The notes: a model not told the origin generated them from the letters alone. A stretch of 64,000 bases of DNA from Bacteriovoracaceae bacterium UBA3083 (GCA_002366565.1 DFBJ01000013.1:186001-250000); one strand, 5' to 3'. Counted from the stretch's first letter, positions 33,403-43,085 are shown. A program made the numbers and translations.

Positions 33403-35199
33403 CTACTCGCCTAGAACTAGGCCTCTTCCTCTTGGGTCTGAAACACCATGAAGTTTTCCATCTTCCATTGAAACTGCTTGAACTCTACACCCAAGTTTCT
33501 TGAACTTAATTTCATGTTCCATTCTTTTTAATTCTTTGATAGTTCGTGCAGGTAATCCACTCTCCTCAACGTAGAGAATATTTGGTTTCCACTGATGATG
33601 TACTCTAGTGGCCGCAATTGACTCATAAAGAGGCATCTTGTGGTCTAGATAGTTCATCACAGTCTGAACTACACAAGTTAGGATACGAGTCCCAGAAGGA
33701 GAACCAAGCCCTAATACGGCCTTACCATTCTTTGTCACAATAGTTGGTGACATTGAACTAAGAGGTCTCTTCTCAGGTTCCACTAAGTTCTTCTCTCCAC
33801 CTACTGCTCCAAATAAGTTATTGGCACCTGGCTTAGTTGCAAAGTCATCCATTTCATTATTAAGAAGTATACCTGTGCCTGGAACAACAACTCCGGAACC
33901 TAGATATCCATTTAGAGTTTGCGTAGAGACAAATACATTTCCCTCTCCATCAGCAATTGTAAAATGTGTTGTTTCTGGTGATTCATACTTTTGCACAAGC
34001 TCACTATCGTTTTTAGCATCGAATTTAAATGGGTCATTCATATTGGACCATAGTGTATTTAAAGCTTTATTTTCAGGGATAGAGAAACGTATATCATCAG
34101 CATATTTCTGAGAAGTTAACCCAGTAACTGGGACATAAGTAAAGTCTGTGTCTCCAAGATACTTAGCTCTATCAGAGAATGCTGCCTGCATAGCTGATGC
34201 TCTTAAGTGAACAGTTTTAGAGTGCTGTACTCCATATGTGCTTAACTTATCATTTCTTAAAATATTTAAAATTTGAATAATATGAACACCACCAGAACTT
34301 GGAGGACTCATCGAGAATATTTCGTAACCATTATATTCTCCTCTAATTGGACTTCTATACTTAACATCATACTTATCGAGGTCTGCTTGAGTCATTAGAC
34401 CGTTAAGTCTTCTATGCTCTTTAACTAGAGATTTAGCAATTCTACCTTTATAGAATCCATCTCTTCCCTTTTTAGAAATAACTTCCAAAGTCTTTGCTAG
34501 ATCTTTTTGAAGAAGTAAGTCACCTTCTTTTAAGACTTCACCTTTTTTATTACAAAAGATTTCACACGTGGCTTTATATCTCTTTATAATATTTTCTCTT
34601 CTAGAAATTGCGTATGCAAGTTCTGGATAGATTTTAAAACCATTACGAGCTAGATCTATAGCATCTTTTAGAACAACACCTAGCGGTAACTTTCCATGTT
34701 TTTCATGGAGTTCAATCATACCTGCAACCATTCCAGGTACTCCGGCTGAAAAGATACCATCAATAGACATTCTAGAGATCACTTCTCCTTTATCATCTAA
34801 AAACATTTTCTCATGCGCATTAAGAGGAGCCTTCTCTCTAAAGTCTACAGTGAGAGGAAAGTCTTTATTTCTTTTAACATCATGATAAAGAGCAAAACCT
34901 CCACCACCAAGTCCAGTTGATTGAGGTCTCTCAACAGCTAAAACAAAAGAAGCAGTTGTTGCGGCATCAATTATATTTCCACCTTTTTTAAAAACTTTAT
35001 ATGCAGCCTTAGAAGCATATGAGCCCTGAGTTACGATACTAATTTTTTTCGAAAATTTCTCGTGGTCTTCTTTTTTCTGCCCTTTTGCCAACTTCACATA
35101 ATGAACTTCCTTCTCATAAGGAACCGAGATCTTAAATGCTGAGCAAGAAACTAAAGTTGCTAATGATGCTAAACATCCTAATGTATATATTTTTTTCAT
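33403..35199 (-). CDS. ggt: Gamma-glutamyltransferase lipoprotein
   Basis: A 598-residue Ntn-hydrolase of the gamma-glutamyltransferase family, synthesised as a precursor that cuts itself before a Thr. That Thr is in E-T-T-H-F-T-I-A-D, with the small-subunit G-S-G-V-V and L-N-N-E-M-D-D-F-A segments after it. P-L-S-S-M-S-P-T-I-V and G-S-P-S-G-T-R-I are the conserved substrate loops. The N-terminal A-V-E-R-P-Q-S-T-G-L-G-G-G-G-F is also diagnostic. The signal peptide carries a lipobox (L-V-S-C), so the enzyme is membrane-tethered outside the inner membrane. It degrades glutathione and other gamma-glutamyl peptides, supplying Glu and Cys-Gly. Confidence 0.93.
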   Translation of the reverse strand: MKKIYTLGCLASLATLVSCSAFKISVPYEKEVHYVKLAKGQKKEDHEKFSKKISIVTQGSYASKAAYKVFKKGGNIIDAATTASFVLAVERPQSTGLGGGGFALYHDVKRNKDFPLTVDFREKAPLNAHEKMFLDDKGEVISRMSIDGIFSAGVPGMVAGMIELHEKHGKLPLGVVLKDAIDLARNGFKIYPELAYAISRRENIIKRYKATCEIFCNKKGEVLKEGDLLLQKDLAKTLEVISKKGRDGFYKGRIAKSLVKEHRRLNGLMTQADLDKYDVKYRSPIRGEYNGYEIFSMSPPSSGGVHIIQILNILRNDKLSTYGVQHSKTVHLRASAMQAAFSDRAKYLGDTDFTYVPVTGLTSQKYADDIRFSIPENKALNTLWSNMNDPFKFDAKNDSELVQKYESPETTHFTIADGEGNVFVSTQTLNGYLGSGVVVPGTGILLNNEMDDFATKPGANNLFGAVGGEKNLVEPEKRPLSSMSPTIVTKNGKAVLGLGSPSGTRILTCVVQTVMNYLDHKMPLYESIAATRVHHQWKPNILYVEESGLPARTIKELKRMEHEIKFKKLGCRVQAVSMEDGKLHGVSDPRGRGLVLGE

Positions 35200-35342
35200 A
35201 ATTACCTCTAAAATTTTACGTGCAAATACTCTAACTATTTATAAAAGAGCTGACTAGTCCAAACCTTAATTGTTCATGAATTCAACAACTTAAGTCTAAT
35301 ATTTTATTCATTTTTACTCCCAAAGAGAAATCAAATACTGAT

Positions 35343-35386
35343 CTAACACAATCCTAACAAAGTGAGCGAAGCAAACTGGTATAAAT
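35343..35386 (+). promoter_or_regulatory. Candidate Pho box and -10 upstream of pstS
   Basis: Two direct repeats CTAACA (35343-35348 and 35354-35359) are spaced by five bases, an 11-bp period. This is the geometry of PhoB/PhoP boxes (T/C-T-A-A-C-A-like repeats). A TATAAAT (35380-35386) follows 20 bases later as a possible -10. A typical Pho box ends nearer to the -10, so this is suggestive only. PhoB is encoded in the same operon, giving a plausible autoregulatory loop. Confidence 0.45.
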
Positions 35387-35430
35387 TAATCAACTATTTT
35401 TAAGAATTACGCTTTAAGGAGCAGACTAAG

Positions 35431-36417
35431 ATGAAGAGTTTATTTTCACTAATACTAGTATTACTAATGGCCACAAACACTTACGCTGTAACTAAAGTTA
35501 ACGGTGCCGGTGCAACATTTCCATACCCAATGTATTCAAAATGGTTTTCTGAATATAATAAAAATAATAAAGATGTTCAGTTCAACTACCAGTCTATTGG
35601 CTCAGGTGGTGGAATTAGACAACTGATCAAGCAAACAGTTGACTTTGGTGCATCTGATGCTCCTATGAAAGAAAGAGATATGAAAAAAGCGGCTTGGCCA
35701 GTTAAGCATATCCCTACTGTTCTTGGAGCTGTATCAGTTGCGTATAACTTAGAAGTAGACAGTAATTTGAATCTAGACGGAGAAACTCTTTCTGCAATCT
35801 TTCTTGGAGATATCTCAAAATGGAATGATGGAAGAATTCAAAAGCTAAACCCTTCAGTAAAGCTTCCTAATAAAGATATACTTGTAGTAAGAAGAGCAGA
35901 TGGATCAGGAACAACTTCTATTTTCTCTGACTACCTTTCTACAGTTTCAACAAAGTGGGAATCTAAAGTAGGACGAGGAAAATCATTAAAGTGGCCTGTT
36001 GGAATTGGTTCTAAAGGAAACGAAGGTGTAACAGCAACTGTAAAGCAAACTGAGGGATCAATTGGATATGTAGAACTTGCATATGCACTAAAGAATAATC
36101 TTCCAACAGTAGCACTTAAGAATAAGGCCGGAGAATTTCAAAAGCCGTCTGTTAAAGGTGTTTCTCTTTCAGCAGCAAGCTTAAAAAAAGATGCAAAAGT
36201 AACAGCATCGATCGTAGATGCTGCAGGTAAAGGTGTTTATCCAATATCTGCTTTCACTTACATTCTACTACCAGTAAAAGAAGAAACAGTTCAATTAAAA
36301 GAAGTTAAAAAGTTTCTACAGTGGGCGCTAACTAAAGGCCAAGATATGACTGAAGAACTCCACTATGCTCCTCTTCCAACATCACTTGCAGCAAAAATGC
36401 TTGAAGAAATAAAATAG
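35431..36417 (+). CDS. pstS: Phosphate-binding protein PstS
   Basis: A 328-residue periplasmic phosphate receptor. Signal peptide ends T-N-T-Y-A; the mature protein begins V-N-G-A-G-A-T-F-P-Y-P, a hallmark of PstS. Phosphate-contact loops are G-S-G-G-G-I-R-Q, F-G-A-S-D-A-P and R-A-D-G-S-G-T-T. No lipobox, so it is soluble. AAGGAG precedes the ATG. First gene of pstSCAB-phoU-phoB-phoR. Confidence 0.96.
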   Translation: MKSLFSLILVLLMATNTYAVTKVNGAGATFPYPMYSKWFSEYNKNNKDVQFNYQSIGSGGGIRQLIKQTVDFGASDAPMKERDMKKAAWPVKHIPTVLGAVSVAYNLEVDSNLNLDGETLSAIFLGDISKWNDGRIQKLNPSVKLPNKDILVVRRADGSGTTSIFSDYLSTVSTKWESKVGRGKSLKWPVGIGSKGNEGVTATVKQTEGSIGYVELAYALKNNLPTVALKNKAGEFQKPSVKGVSLSAASLKKDAKVTASIVDAAGKGVYPISAFTYILLPVKEETVQLKEVKKFLQWALTKGQDMTEELHYAPLPTSLAAKMLEEIK

Positions 36418-36425
36418 GACTAAAA

Positions 36426-37418
36426 ATGGTTAGAGATATTGAAAATATTCAACATAGTTTTTCTACAGAGAATGATGGAAATATCTCTAAAAAACAGACC
36501 TTCTTAACATACGGCGAACAAGACAAGTTCGCCTACTATCTTTTAAAGTTAGTAGCATCGCTAGTGATTATTCTCCTTCTAGGAATGATCGCGATGCTTC
36601 TAAATTCATCACTTTCTGCAATTGAAGAGTTTGGAATTGGTTTCGCATTAAATGATAATTGGAACCCAGTAGAAGATGAGTTTGGCGCCCTTGCATTCCT
36701 TTTTGGAACGCTTGTCACTTCAGCTTTAGCAATTTTAATTGCGGCTCCTCTAAGTATCTCTGTTGCAGTATTTATAAATGAAATTCTCCCTACCAAATTA
36801 GGTAAGCTTATTTCTTTATTTGTAGAAATGATTGCGGCCATCCCAAGTATCGTATTTGGTCTTTGGGGAATATTTTTCTTAGGACCTTTTGTAAAAGATG
36901 TTTTAACTCCATTTTTAAAAAGTAACTTTGGTTTTTTACCTCTATTTCAAGGAGCAAGTTTTGGAATTGGTATACTTACCGCTTCAATCATACTTGCAAT
37001 AATGATTACCCCTACTATTACATCAATCTGTCGAGAGGTTCTTAAGACTGTTCCAAAAATACAAAAAGAGGCCGCCCTTGCACTAGGTGCGACTCGATTT
37101 GAAATGATAAAAATTGCACTAATCAAACCTTCATTTTCTGGTCTTACTGGAGGTGTCGTTCTTGGATTAGGAAGAGCTCTAGGAGAGACTATGGCGGTAG
37201 CAATGGTTATTGGAAACTCTCCAACTATTACTGCTTCTCTATTTTCACCAGCAGCGACAATGGCGTCAGTGATAGCAAATGAATATGCAGAAGCCGATAG
37301 TGATCTTCACTTATCTGCAATGTGCTATATTGGACTACTACTCTTTCTCGTAACATTTATTGTTAACTCTTTTGCTCGAGCAATTGTGTGGAAGAAGCAA
37401 AGAAAGGCCAGAGGATAA
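36426..37418 (+). CDS. pstC: Phosphate ABC transporter permease PstC
   Basis: A 330-residue inner membrane permease with a hydrophilic N-terminal 45 residues and about seven helices. The A-A-I-P-S-I-V-F-G-L-W-G motif and the EAA loop (E-A-A-L-A-L-G-A-T-R-F-E-M) identify it. A-L-G-E-T-M-A-V-A-M-V-I-G-N precedes the last helices. It forms the phosphate channel with PstA and follows pstS by eight bases. Confidence 0.95.
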   Translation: MVRDIENIQHSFSTENDGNISKKQTFLTYGEQDKFAYYLLKLVASLVIILLLGMIAMLLNSSLSAIEEFGIGFALNDNWNPVEDEFGALAFLFGTLVTSALAILIAAPLSISVAVFINEILPTKLGKLISLFVEMIAAIPSIVFGLWGIFFLGPFVKDVLTPFLKSNFGFLPLFQGASFGIGILTASIILAIMITPTITSICREVLKTVPKIQKEAALALGATRFEMIKIALIKPSFSGLTGGVVLGLGRALGETMAVAMVIGNSPTITASLFSPAATMASVIANEYAEADSDLHLSAMCYIGLLLFLVTFIVNSFARAIVWKKQRKARG

Positions 37419-37421
37419 CTT

Positions 37422-38285
37422 ATGACTTATCTACATTGGAGAAAGTTTAAAAATATTGCTTTCCACGCTTCACTTTACTTAGCCGCAATTATTGTACTGC
37501 TTCCTCTATTTTTAATAGTCTCCTACGTCTTTAAAATGGGGGCATCCTCTCTTAATTTAGACTTCTTCCTAGCTTTCCCAAAGCCTGTTGGAGAAGTTGG
37601 TGGTGGGATGAGACATGCAATAACTGGTACATTATATCTGGTTGCTATTGCGAGTATAATCTCAATCCCTACAGGACTTCTATGTGGGATATACTTAAGT
37701 GAGTTTGGAAAAGGAAAGGTGGCAAACTTACTTAAGTTCTCCATCGATATGCTAACTGGGGTTCCATCTATTATTATAGGGATATTTGCCTATATATTAA
37801 TAGTTGTTCCACTCAAGGGTTTTTCGGCAATGGCCGGAGGAGTTGCTCTTAGTATCATAATTCTACCTATTGTCTGTAGATCTACAGAGGAAATACTTAA
37901 ACTTATCCCTCAACATATTAGAGAAGCAGGTCTTGCACTTGGACTTCCAAGATGGCGAGTTATTTTAAATATTGTAGTTAAAGGTAATCTATCATCATTG
38001 ATTACAGGAGTTATGCTTGCAATATCAAGAGCAGCGGGAGAAACAGCTCCCCTATTATTTACATCATTTGGAAATATGTATCTTAGTTACAGAATAGACG
38101 AGCCTATGGCTTCTCTACCTGTACAAATTTATAATTACGCAATATCTCCTTTCGACGACTGGAGAAGACAAGCATGGGCCGGAGCATTTGTTCTTATTAC
38201 TATTGTACTAGGGATAAATCTCTTATCTAGACTTCTAGTAAAAATAGGAGGGCTAAGGCACCTAATACGAAGAGGTATAAAGTGA
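37422..38285 (+). CDS. pstA: Phosphate ABC transporter permease PstA
   Basis: A 287-residue permease partner of PstC. G-G-G-M-R-H-A-I-T-G-T, G-V-P-S-I-I-I-G-I-F, the EAA loop (E-A-G-L-A-L-G-L-P-R-W) and R-A-A-G-E-T-A-P-L-L-F-T are conserved PstA segments. Six helices predicted. It overlaps the GTG start of pstB by four bases. Confidence 0.95.
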   Translation: MTYLHWRKFKNIAFHASLYLAAIIVLLPLFLIVSYVFKMGASSLNLDFFLAFPKPVGEVGGGMRHAITGTLYLVAIASIISIPTGLLCGIYLSEFGKGKVANLLKFSIDMLTGVPSIIIGIFAYILIVVPLKGFSAMAGGVALSIIILPIVCRSTEEILKLIPQHIREAGLALGLPRWRVILNIVVKGNLSSLITGVMLAISRAAGETAPLLFTSFGNMYLSYRIDEPMASLPVQIYNYAISPFDDWRRQAWAGAFVLITIVLGINLLSRLLVKIGGLRHLIRRGIK

Positions 38286-39046
38286 GTAGCGATATTATTC
38301 TACAAGTTAATAATTTAAATGTTTGGTATGAAGACTTTCATGCAGTTAAGGGTATTACTGTTGGTTATCCCGAAAAATCAATTTCAGCAATCATAGGGCC
38401 TTCAGGTTGTGGAAAATCTACATTCCTAAGATGTTTAAATAGAATATATGAGGAAGTCCCTGGAGCAAAAGCGACAGGAGAGATAATACTTGAAGGTAAG
38501 AATATACTAGATAAAAGTGTCGATCCTGTTGAGCTTAGAAGAAGAATAGGAATGGTTTTTCAAAAGCCAAACCCCTTCCCTGCTATGAGCATATTAGACA
38601 ATGTCACTATTGGGTTAAGACTACAGGGTATAAAAGATAAATCATACTTAATGAATATCGCAGAACAATGTCTTAGAAAAGCGGCTTTATGGGATGAAGT
38701 TAAAGATAAGCTTCATAAGCTGGGAACAAGCTTGTCGGGAGGACAGCAACAGAGGTTATGTATTGCTAGAGCTTTAGCTGTAAACCCTCCAGTACTATTA
38801 ATGGACGAGCCAACATCTGCTCTAGACCCTATAGCCTCCGCAAAAATAGAAGATCTAATGAGCGAGTTAAAGAAAGAATTCACTGTAATTGTAGTTACTC
38901 ACAATATGCAACAAGCTGCGCGAATTGCAGACTACACTAGTTTCTTTGTACTAGGAGACTTAATAGAACATGGACTAAGTTCAGATATTTTTACAAATCC
39001 AAAACAACAAAAAACAGAAGATTATATAACTGGTCGATTTGGCTAG
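38282..39046 (+). CDS. pstB: Phosphate ABC transporter ATPase PstB
   Basis: A 254-residue ATPase: Walker A G-P-S-G-C-G-K-S-T, Q-loop F-Q-K-P-N-P-F-P, signature L-S-G-G-Q-Q-Q-R, Walker B V-L-L-M-D-E-P-T-S-A-L-D and switch V-T-H-N-M-Q-Q-A-A-R. The Q-K-P-N-P-F-P and T-H-N-M-Q-Q motifs are specific to PstB. GTG start within the end of pstA. Drives phosphate uptake through PstCA. Confidence 0.96.
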   Translation: MSSDIILQVNNLNVWYEDFHAVKGITVGYPEKSISAIIGPSGCGKSTFLRCLNRIYEEVPGAKATGEIILEGKNILDKSVDPVELRRRIGMVFQKPNPFPAMSILDNVTIGLRLQGIKDKSYLMNIAEQCLRKAALWDEVKDKLHKLGTSLSGGQQQRLCIARALAVNPPVLLMDEPTSALDPIASAKIEDLMSELKKEFTVIVVTHNMQQAARIADYTSFFVLGDLIEHGLSSDIFTNPKQQKTEDYITGRFG

Positions 39047-39057
39047 AGAGGAAAATC

Positions 39058-39726
39058 ATGGAAATATCTAGTGCAGACTTAAGGGAAATGATCTTAAAAA
39101 TGGCCTCAACTGTTGAGGCCATCGTTGATAATTCATCTAAGTCTAGTGTTACAATTCAGGAAGTATTTGAATATGAAAACCAAGTAAACAAGTACCATAC
39201 CGACATAGATGACCTCGTCTTTAAATATATAGCTCTTAAGACACCTGCGGCAACAGATTTAAGAATTGCTCTTTCAGTAATGAAGATAAATTCAGAGCTA
39301 GAAAGAATTGCAGATCAAGCTGTAAATATTAAAAGAAATATGAAAAAATTAAACAATGAGTATCAACAACTTACTGCTCTTACAGATGAAGTGAAAATGA
39401 TGCTTCAAAATAGTATCGATGCTTTTGTAAAACTAGACTCAAAGCTCGCAACAGATGTAATTCAGCATGACCACTCGGTTAATGAATTATATCGAGATAT
39501 AATGCGAGATTTTGTTCAAGCGATGAAGGTAGATAAAGTAGACCTTGACGAAGGATTCTCCGTCATTAGAGTTGCAAAGTGCCTAGAGAGAATTGGTGAT
39601 CAAGCAACAAATATTGCAGAAGATGTTATCTTCTTAGAGTCAGGTGCCGATATTAGACATAATGCTGATATAAAGTTTGGACGAAGAAAAGAAGATAAAG
39701 TAAAAATAGAAGGACAAAAGGAATAG
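39058..39726 (+). CDS. phoU: Phosphate signalling regulator PhoU
   Basis: A 222-residue all-helical protein of two similar three-helix bundles. Each carries the metal-binding E/D-x-x-x-D motif typical of PhoU (E-L-E-R-I-A-D-Q-A-V-N-I in the first half and C-L-E-R-I-G-D-Q-A-T-N-I in the second). Known role: it represses PhoR/PhoB signalling when the Pst transporter is saturated. The charged tail after residue 205 is not conserved. Its operon position between pstB and phoB fits. Confidence 0.94.
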   Translation: MEISSADLREMILKMASTVEAIVDNSSKSSVTIQEVFEYENQVNKYHTDIDDLVFKYIALKTPAATDLRIALSVMKINSELERIADQAVNIKRNMKKLNNEYQQLTALTDEVKMMLQNSIDAFVKLDSKLATDVIQHDHSVNELYRDIMRDFVQAMKVDKVDLDEGFSVIRVAKCLERIGDQATNIAEDVIFLESGADIRHNADIKFGRRKEDKVKIEGQKE

Positions 39727-39728
39727 TA

Positions 39729-40454
39729 ATGTCTAAAAACCATATTTTAGTTGTTGAAGATGAACGAGATATTTCCGATCTTTTAAAACTTCAACTAGAG
39801 TCAATGGATTACTCTGTGACTATTGTTGAAGATGGAGATGCTGCACTAGAGCTAATTCAATCTCCCCCATCAGAGAGAGACAATAATACTCCCTTTGACC
39901 TATTTATCTTAGACCGCATGCTCCCAGGAACAAATGGTCTAGAAATCTGTAAATTCCTAAGACTTTTTAAGAAAACAAAAGATAAACCAATTCTTATGGT
40001 AACTGCACTAACAAAACCAGAAAGTATTATTGAGGGCCTTGACTCAGGTGCTGATGATTACATCAATAAACCTTTTGATATAAACGTTTTAAGTGCAAGA
40101 GTAAGATCACTTCTTAGAAGATCTGTACAACTAGAGAACTCATCTCAATCAGTAGAAGAAGTCATTAACTTGGGTCCAATATCTCTTGATATGAGCCAGT
40201 GCAAGGTATCAATCGATGACAATGACTTAGATCTCACTTTAAGTGAATATAAACTGATGGTGGCCTTCCTAAATCAGCCAGGAAAAGTTTTGACTAGAAA
40301 TCAGTTAGTTGAGTTCATCCAGGACGGTCCAGTTCATGTTACAGATAGAACTATAGATACTCATGTATTTGGGCTAAGAAAAAAGCTTGGGGAGCACTCG
40401 GAATTAATAGAAACGATTCGAGGTATAGGCTATAGAGTTAAAAACTATGTCTGA
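39729..40454 (+). CDS. phoB: Phosphate regulon response regulator PhoB
   Basis: A 241-residue OmpR/PhoB-family regulator. Receiver domain 1-125: V-V-E-D-E-R-D-I acidic pocket, phospho-acceptor Asp in I-L-D-R-M-L-P-G, K in I-N-K-P-F. Winged-helix DNA-binding domain 140-240: L-T-L-S-E-Y-K-L, G-K-V-L-T-R-N-Q-L, R-T-I-D-T-H-V and G-I-G-Y-R. The I-L-D-R-M-L-P-G variant in place of L-D-W-M-L-P is minor. It overlaps phoR by eight bases and probably activates the operon through the repeats at 35343-35359. Confidence 0.93.
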   Translation: MSKNHILVVEDERDISDLLKLQLESMDYSVTIVEDGDAALELIQSPPSERDNNTPFDLFILDRMLPGTNGLEICKFLRLFKKTKDKPILMVTALTKPESIIEGLDSGADDYINKPFDINVLSARVRSLLRRSVQLENSSQSVEEVINLGPISLDMSQCKVSIDDNDLDLTLSEYKLMVAFLNQPGKVLTRNQLVEFIQDGPVHVTDRTIDTHVFGLRKKLGEHSELIETIRGIGYRVKNYV

Positions 40455-42264
40455 AGTTAGCACTAATCAATTTATAAATAAGATACCTTGGCGATTTTTT
40501 AAAAAGATTGCACTTTCTCAAATTATTCTTACAACGATTGTAATTCTAGCAACTGGTTTTTCAGCACGCTATTATCTAAAAGTATATATTACAAACCAAT
40601 CTCTTAACCAAGTTGTTGAGTCTCTAGAGATTATAAAACACTCTATTACTACTCATAGTATTAATCCTGTTTCATGGTGTGAGTCTTTAAAACTGAATTG
40701 GTCTACTCGCTACACTCTAATTGATATGCAAGGAAAGGTGTTATGTGACAACTATCTAGATATAAAGAAATTAGACAACCACCTTTATAGACCTGAAGTA
40801 CAGGATGCGATAAAGAAAGATTTTGGTACATCCAAAAGATACAGTAGTAGCTCAGAGTCTGATATGATCTACGGGGCAACAAGTCTTACCTCTAATAAAA
40901 CAGAATATATAATCAGACAAGCAGTACCATTAAAACAAGTCACTTTAGCAATGGAGAGACTTGATAAGTCTATCCTAATCTTCTTTTTCCCATTAATTAT
41001 CATCACATCGTTATTAAGTCTTTGGACCTCTCTACAGGTATCATTTCCACTACGGTCTCTAGTCACGAAAATATCAAACCTAAAGAATTTAAAAATTAGC
41101 CCTAATGGTCTAGAGTCAGCAATTGCAATTGATGATGAATGGCACTTAGTTGAAAGAACTCTAGATAGAGCAGAGAGAGAACTCGCAAATTATATAGAAG
41201 AACTTCAACTAGAAAACAAGAAATTTTCTATCCTTATGGAAAGTAATTCTGACGCAATATTAGCGATTGATAATAATGAAAATGTATTATTTATAAACAA
41301 GCGTTACCATAAGAATTTCATCTCAGAAGAACTCTCAAAAGCAATCAAAGATAAAAAGGGCCTTAAGCTTATAGAAGTTTCTAGGAAATTAGAAGTTCAT
41401 GACTTACTTAGAGAAGCATTGAAAGATAAAGCGAGTTCAAAAGTTAGAAATATAGAATTAGAAATGGTTGGAAGATCAGAAAAGGGCTGGTTTGATATTA
41501 CAACAAGCCCTTTAATATCTGATGATGGACAAACTTTAGGTGCAATTTGTACTTTTAGAAATATATCACATAAGAAACTTGCTGAACAAATGAGAGAAGA
41601 CTTTGTTACAAATGTGTCTCATGAAGTTAGAACTCCTCTAACAGCGATGAAGGGATATGTTCAAATTCTCCAAGGAATTAAAGAAGTAACAGAAAATAAA
41701 ATTGTTAAAGAAGCTATTTCTAAAATTGAACATAACTCCAATAGACTTACACTATTATTTCAGGAAATACTTAATCTCTCAGTAATCGAATCCAAGCATA
41801 AATTATATCTTACAGAAACATCTACTGAAGATATAACACAAACAGTTCTACTGAATTTGAAACAAGTTCATCTAGGTAATGATAAAAAAATTGAATGCTT
41901 TTTTAATATTGAAAAAGTAAATATAGATGCAGCATTGATTGAACAAGTTCTAACAAACTTGATTGATAATTCCTATAAGTATGGAAACCCAAACGGTAAT
42001 ATTATTATACGCTGGGAACCAATTGACGGTGCATTCAATTTATACGTAGAGGATGATGGACCAGGAATTGATATTTCACATCAGAAAAGAATTTTTGAAA
42101 GGTTCTATAGAGCGGATTCAAGTAGGTCAAGAAATCTTGGAGGGACTGGTCTAGGACTTAGTATTGTGAAACATATTGTACAAAAGCACAAAGGTACAAT
42201 AGTTACATTTACTAATGATAAAGGTGGAATTAGCTTTAAGATAACTATCCCGCAGGCGAGTTAG
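40447..42264 (+). CDS. phoR: Phosphate regulon sensor kinase PhoR
   Basis: A 605-residue membrane histidine kinase. A helix near 18-36 and another near 176-196 enclose a periplasmic domain of about 140 residues, much larger than in E. coli PhoR, which has almost none. Next come a linker helix, a PAS domain (about 255-375: S-D-A-I-L-A-I-D-N-N-E-N-V-L-F-I), the dimerisation/phosphotransfer domain with N-V-S-H-E-V-R-T-P-L-T-A, and the ATP-binding domain (N-L-I-D-N-S-Y-K-Y, D-D-G-P-G-I, G-G-T-G-L-G-L-S-I). The large external domain suggests it reads a signal outside the cytoplasm as well as Pst/PhoU status. Its stop shares TTAG with the flagellin stop. Confidence 0.92.
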   Translation: MSEVSTNQFINKIPWRFFKKIALSQIILTTIVILATGFSARYYLKVYITNQSLNQVVESLEIIKHSITTHSINPVSWCESLKLNWSTRYTLIDMQGKVLCDNYLDIKKLDNHLYRPEVQDAIKKDFGTSKRYSSSSESDMIYGATSLTSNKTEYIIRQAVPLKQVTLAMERLDKSILIFFFPLIIITSLLSLWTSLQVSFPLRSLVTKISNLKNLKISPNGLESAIAIDDEWHLVERTLDRAERELANYIEELQLENKKFSILMESNSDAILAIDNNENVLFINKRYHKNFISEELSKAIKDKKGLKLIEVSRKLEVHDLLREALKDKASSKVRNIELEMVGRSEKGWFDITTSPLISDDGQTLGAICTFRNISHKKLAEQMREDFVTNVSHEVRTPLTAMKGYVQILQGIKEVTENKIVKEAISKIEHNSNRLTLLFQEILNLSVIESKHKLYLTETSTEDITQTVLLNLKQVHLGNDKKIECFFNIEKVNIDAALIEQVLTNLIDNSYKYGNPNGNIIIRWEPIDGAFNLYVEDDGPGIDISHQKRIFERFYRADSSRSRNLGGTGLGLSIVKHIVQKHKGTIVTFTNDKGGISFKITIPQAS

Positions 42265-43085
42265 GATAGAAGTTTTAACACCTTATTTGGATTGCTATTA
42301 ACAGTCTGAAGCATCATTACGGTTGCATCTTTCTTTATTTTTGCTCTCATATTATTTGAGGTCTCTTCTGCAACATCTGCATCTCTAATTAATGATTTTG
42401 CTTCAGTTAGGTTTTCCATACTAATATTTATATTGTTATTCATTGACTCAAGTCGATTCTGAGAGGCGCCAAGCTTCGCTCTAGATAACCCCACTTGTCC
42501 CATCATTTTATCAATTTTTTCAAGAGAATTTCTAGCAGTTACTTTCGAGCTAAGGTCAATTGAGTCTAGCCCAAAATTTCCTTTTGCATCTAAGATCTTA
42601 GAGAGATTATAGCTAACTCTATCCTCTGAAATATTATTATTCACACCAATTTGAAGGTCGTAACTGGAAGTACCATTTAAAATACTATTGCCATTAAATT
42701 TACTAGACTGTGTAAGCCTCTTAACTTCATCTTTAAGCTCTCTAAATTCTTTATTCGCTATCTGTCTTGCAAAGTCATCAACAGTGTCAGTAGAGGCCTG
42801 AATTGCAAGTTCTCTCAAACGAACACCAAGTCCAGACAACTCACTGAGAGATCCTTCAGCAACCTGAAGCATTGAGATACCGTCATTCATATTTCTTTTG
42901 GCCTGTCCTTGCGACACAAGCTTTGCTCTCATTTTTTCAGAGATGGCCAAGCCTGAAGGATCATAAGAAGCAGATAGAATTCTATCTCCACTCGAAAGTT
43001 TGTTCAAAGCAGATTTCTCTTCCTCAGAGTTCTTATCTAAGTTTCGAAGAGCTAGAAGTGAATTTGGATTTGTATTAATTCTCAT
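42261..43085 (-). CDS. fliC: Flagellin
   Basis: A 274-residue flagellin consisting only of the conserved D0/D1 rods. The N-terminal M-R-I-N-T-N, A-L-N-K-L-S-S-G-D-R-I and N-D-G-I-S-M-L-Q-V-A-E-G blocks and the C-terminal G-A-x-x-N-R-L-E-S, I-R-D-A-D-V-A-E-E and Q-x-V-N-S-N-P-x-K-V-L-x-L-L are all present. The variable D2/D3 surface domains are missing, as in the short flagellins of many Bdellovibrio-like bacteria, which have several copies. No chaperone or filament-cap gene adjoins. An 8-bp hairpin sits just before the ribosome site (43095-43116). It is convergent with phoR. Confidence 0.95.
   Translation of the reverse strand: MRINTNPNSLLALRNLDKNSEEEKSALNKLSSGDRILSASYDPSGLAISEKMRAKLVSQGQAKRNMNDGISMLQVAEGSLSELSGLGVRLRELAIQASTDTVDDFARQIANKEFRELKDEVKRLTQSSKFNGNSILNGTSSYDLQIGVNNNISEDRVSYNLSKILDAKGNFGLDSIDLSSKVTARNSLEKIDKMMGQVGLSRAKLGASQNRLESMNNNINISMENLTEAKSLIRDADVAEETSNNMRAKIKKDATVMMLQTVNSNPNKVLKLLS

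Noticed and set aside
35341..35430. E. coli-type Pho box CTGTCAT repeats upstream of pstS
   Set aside because: No CTGTCA match; only the shorter CTAACA repeats, reported separately as a candidate.
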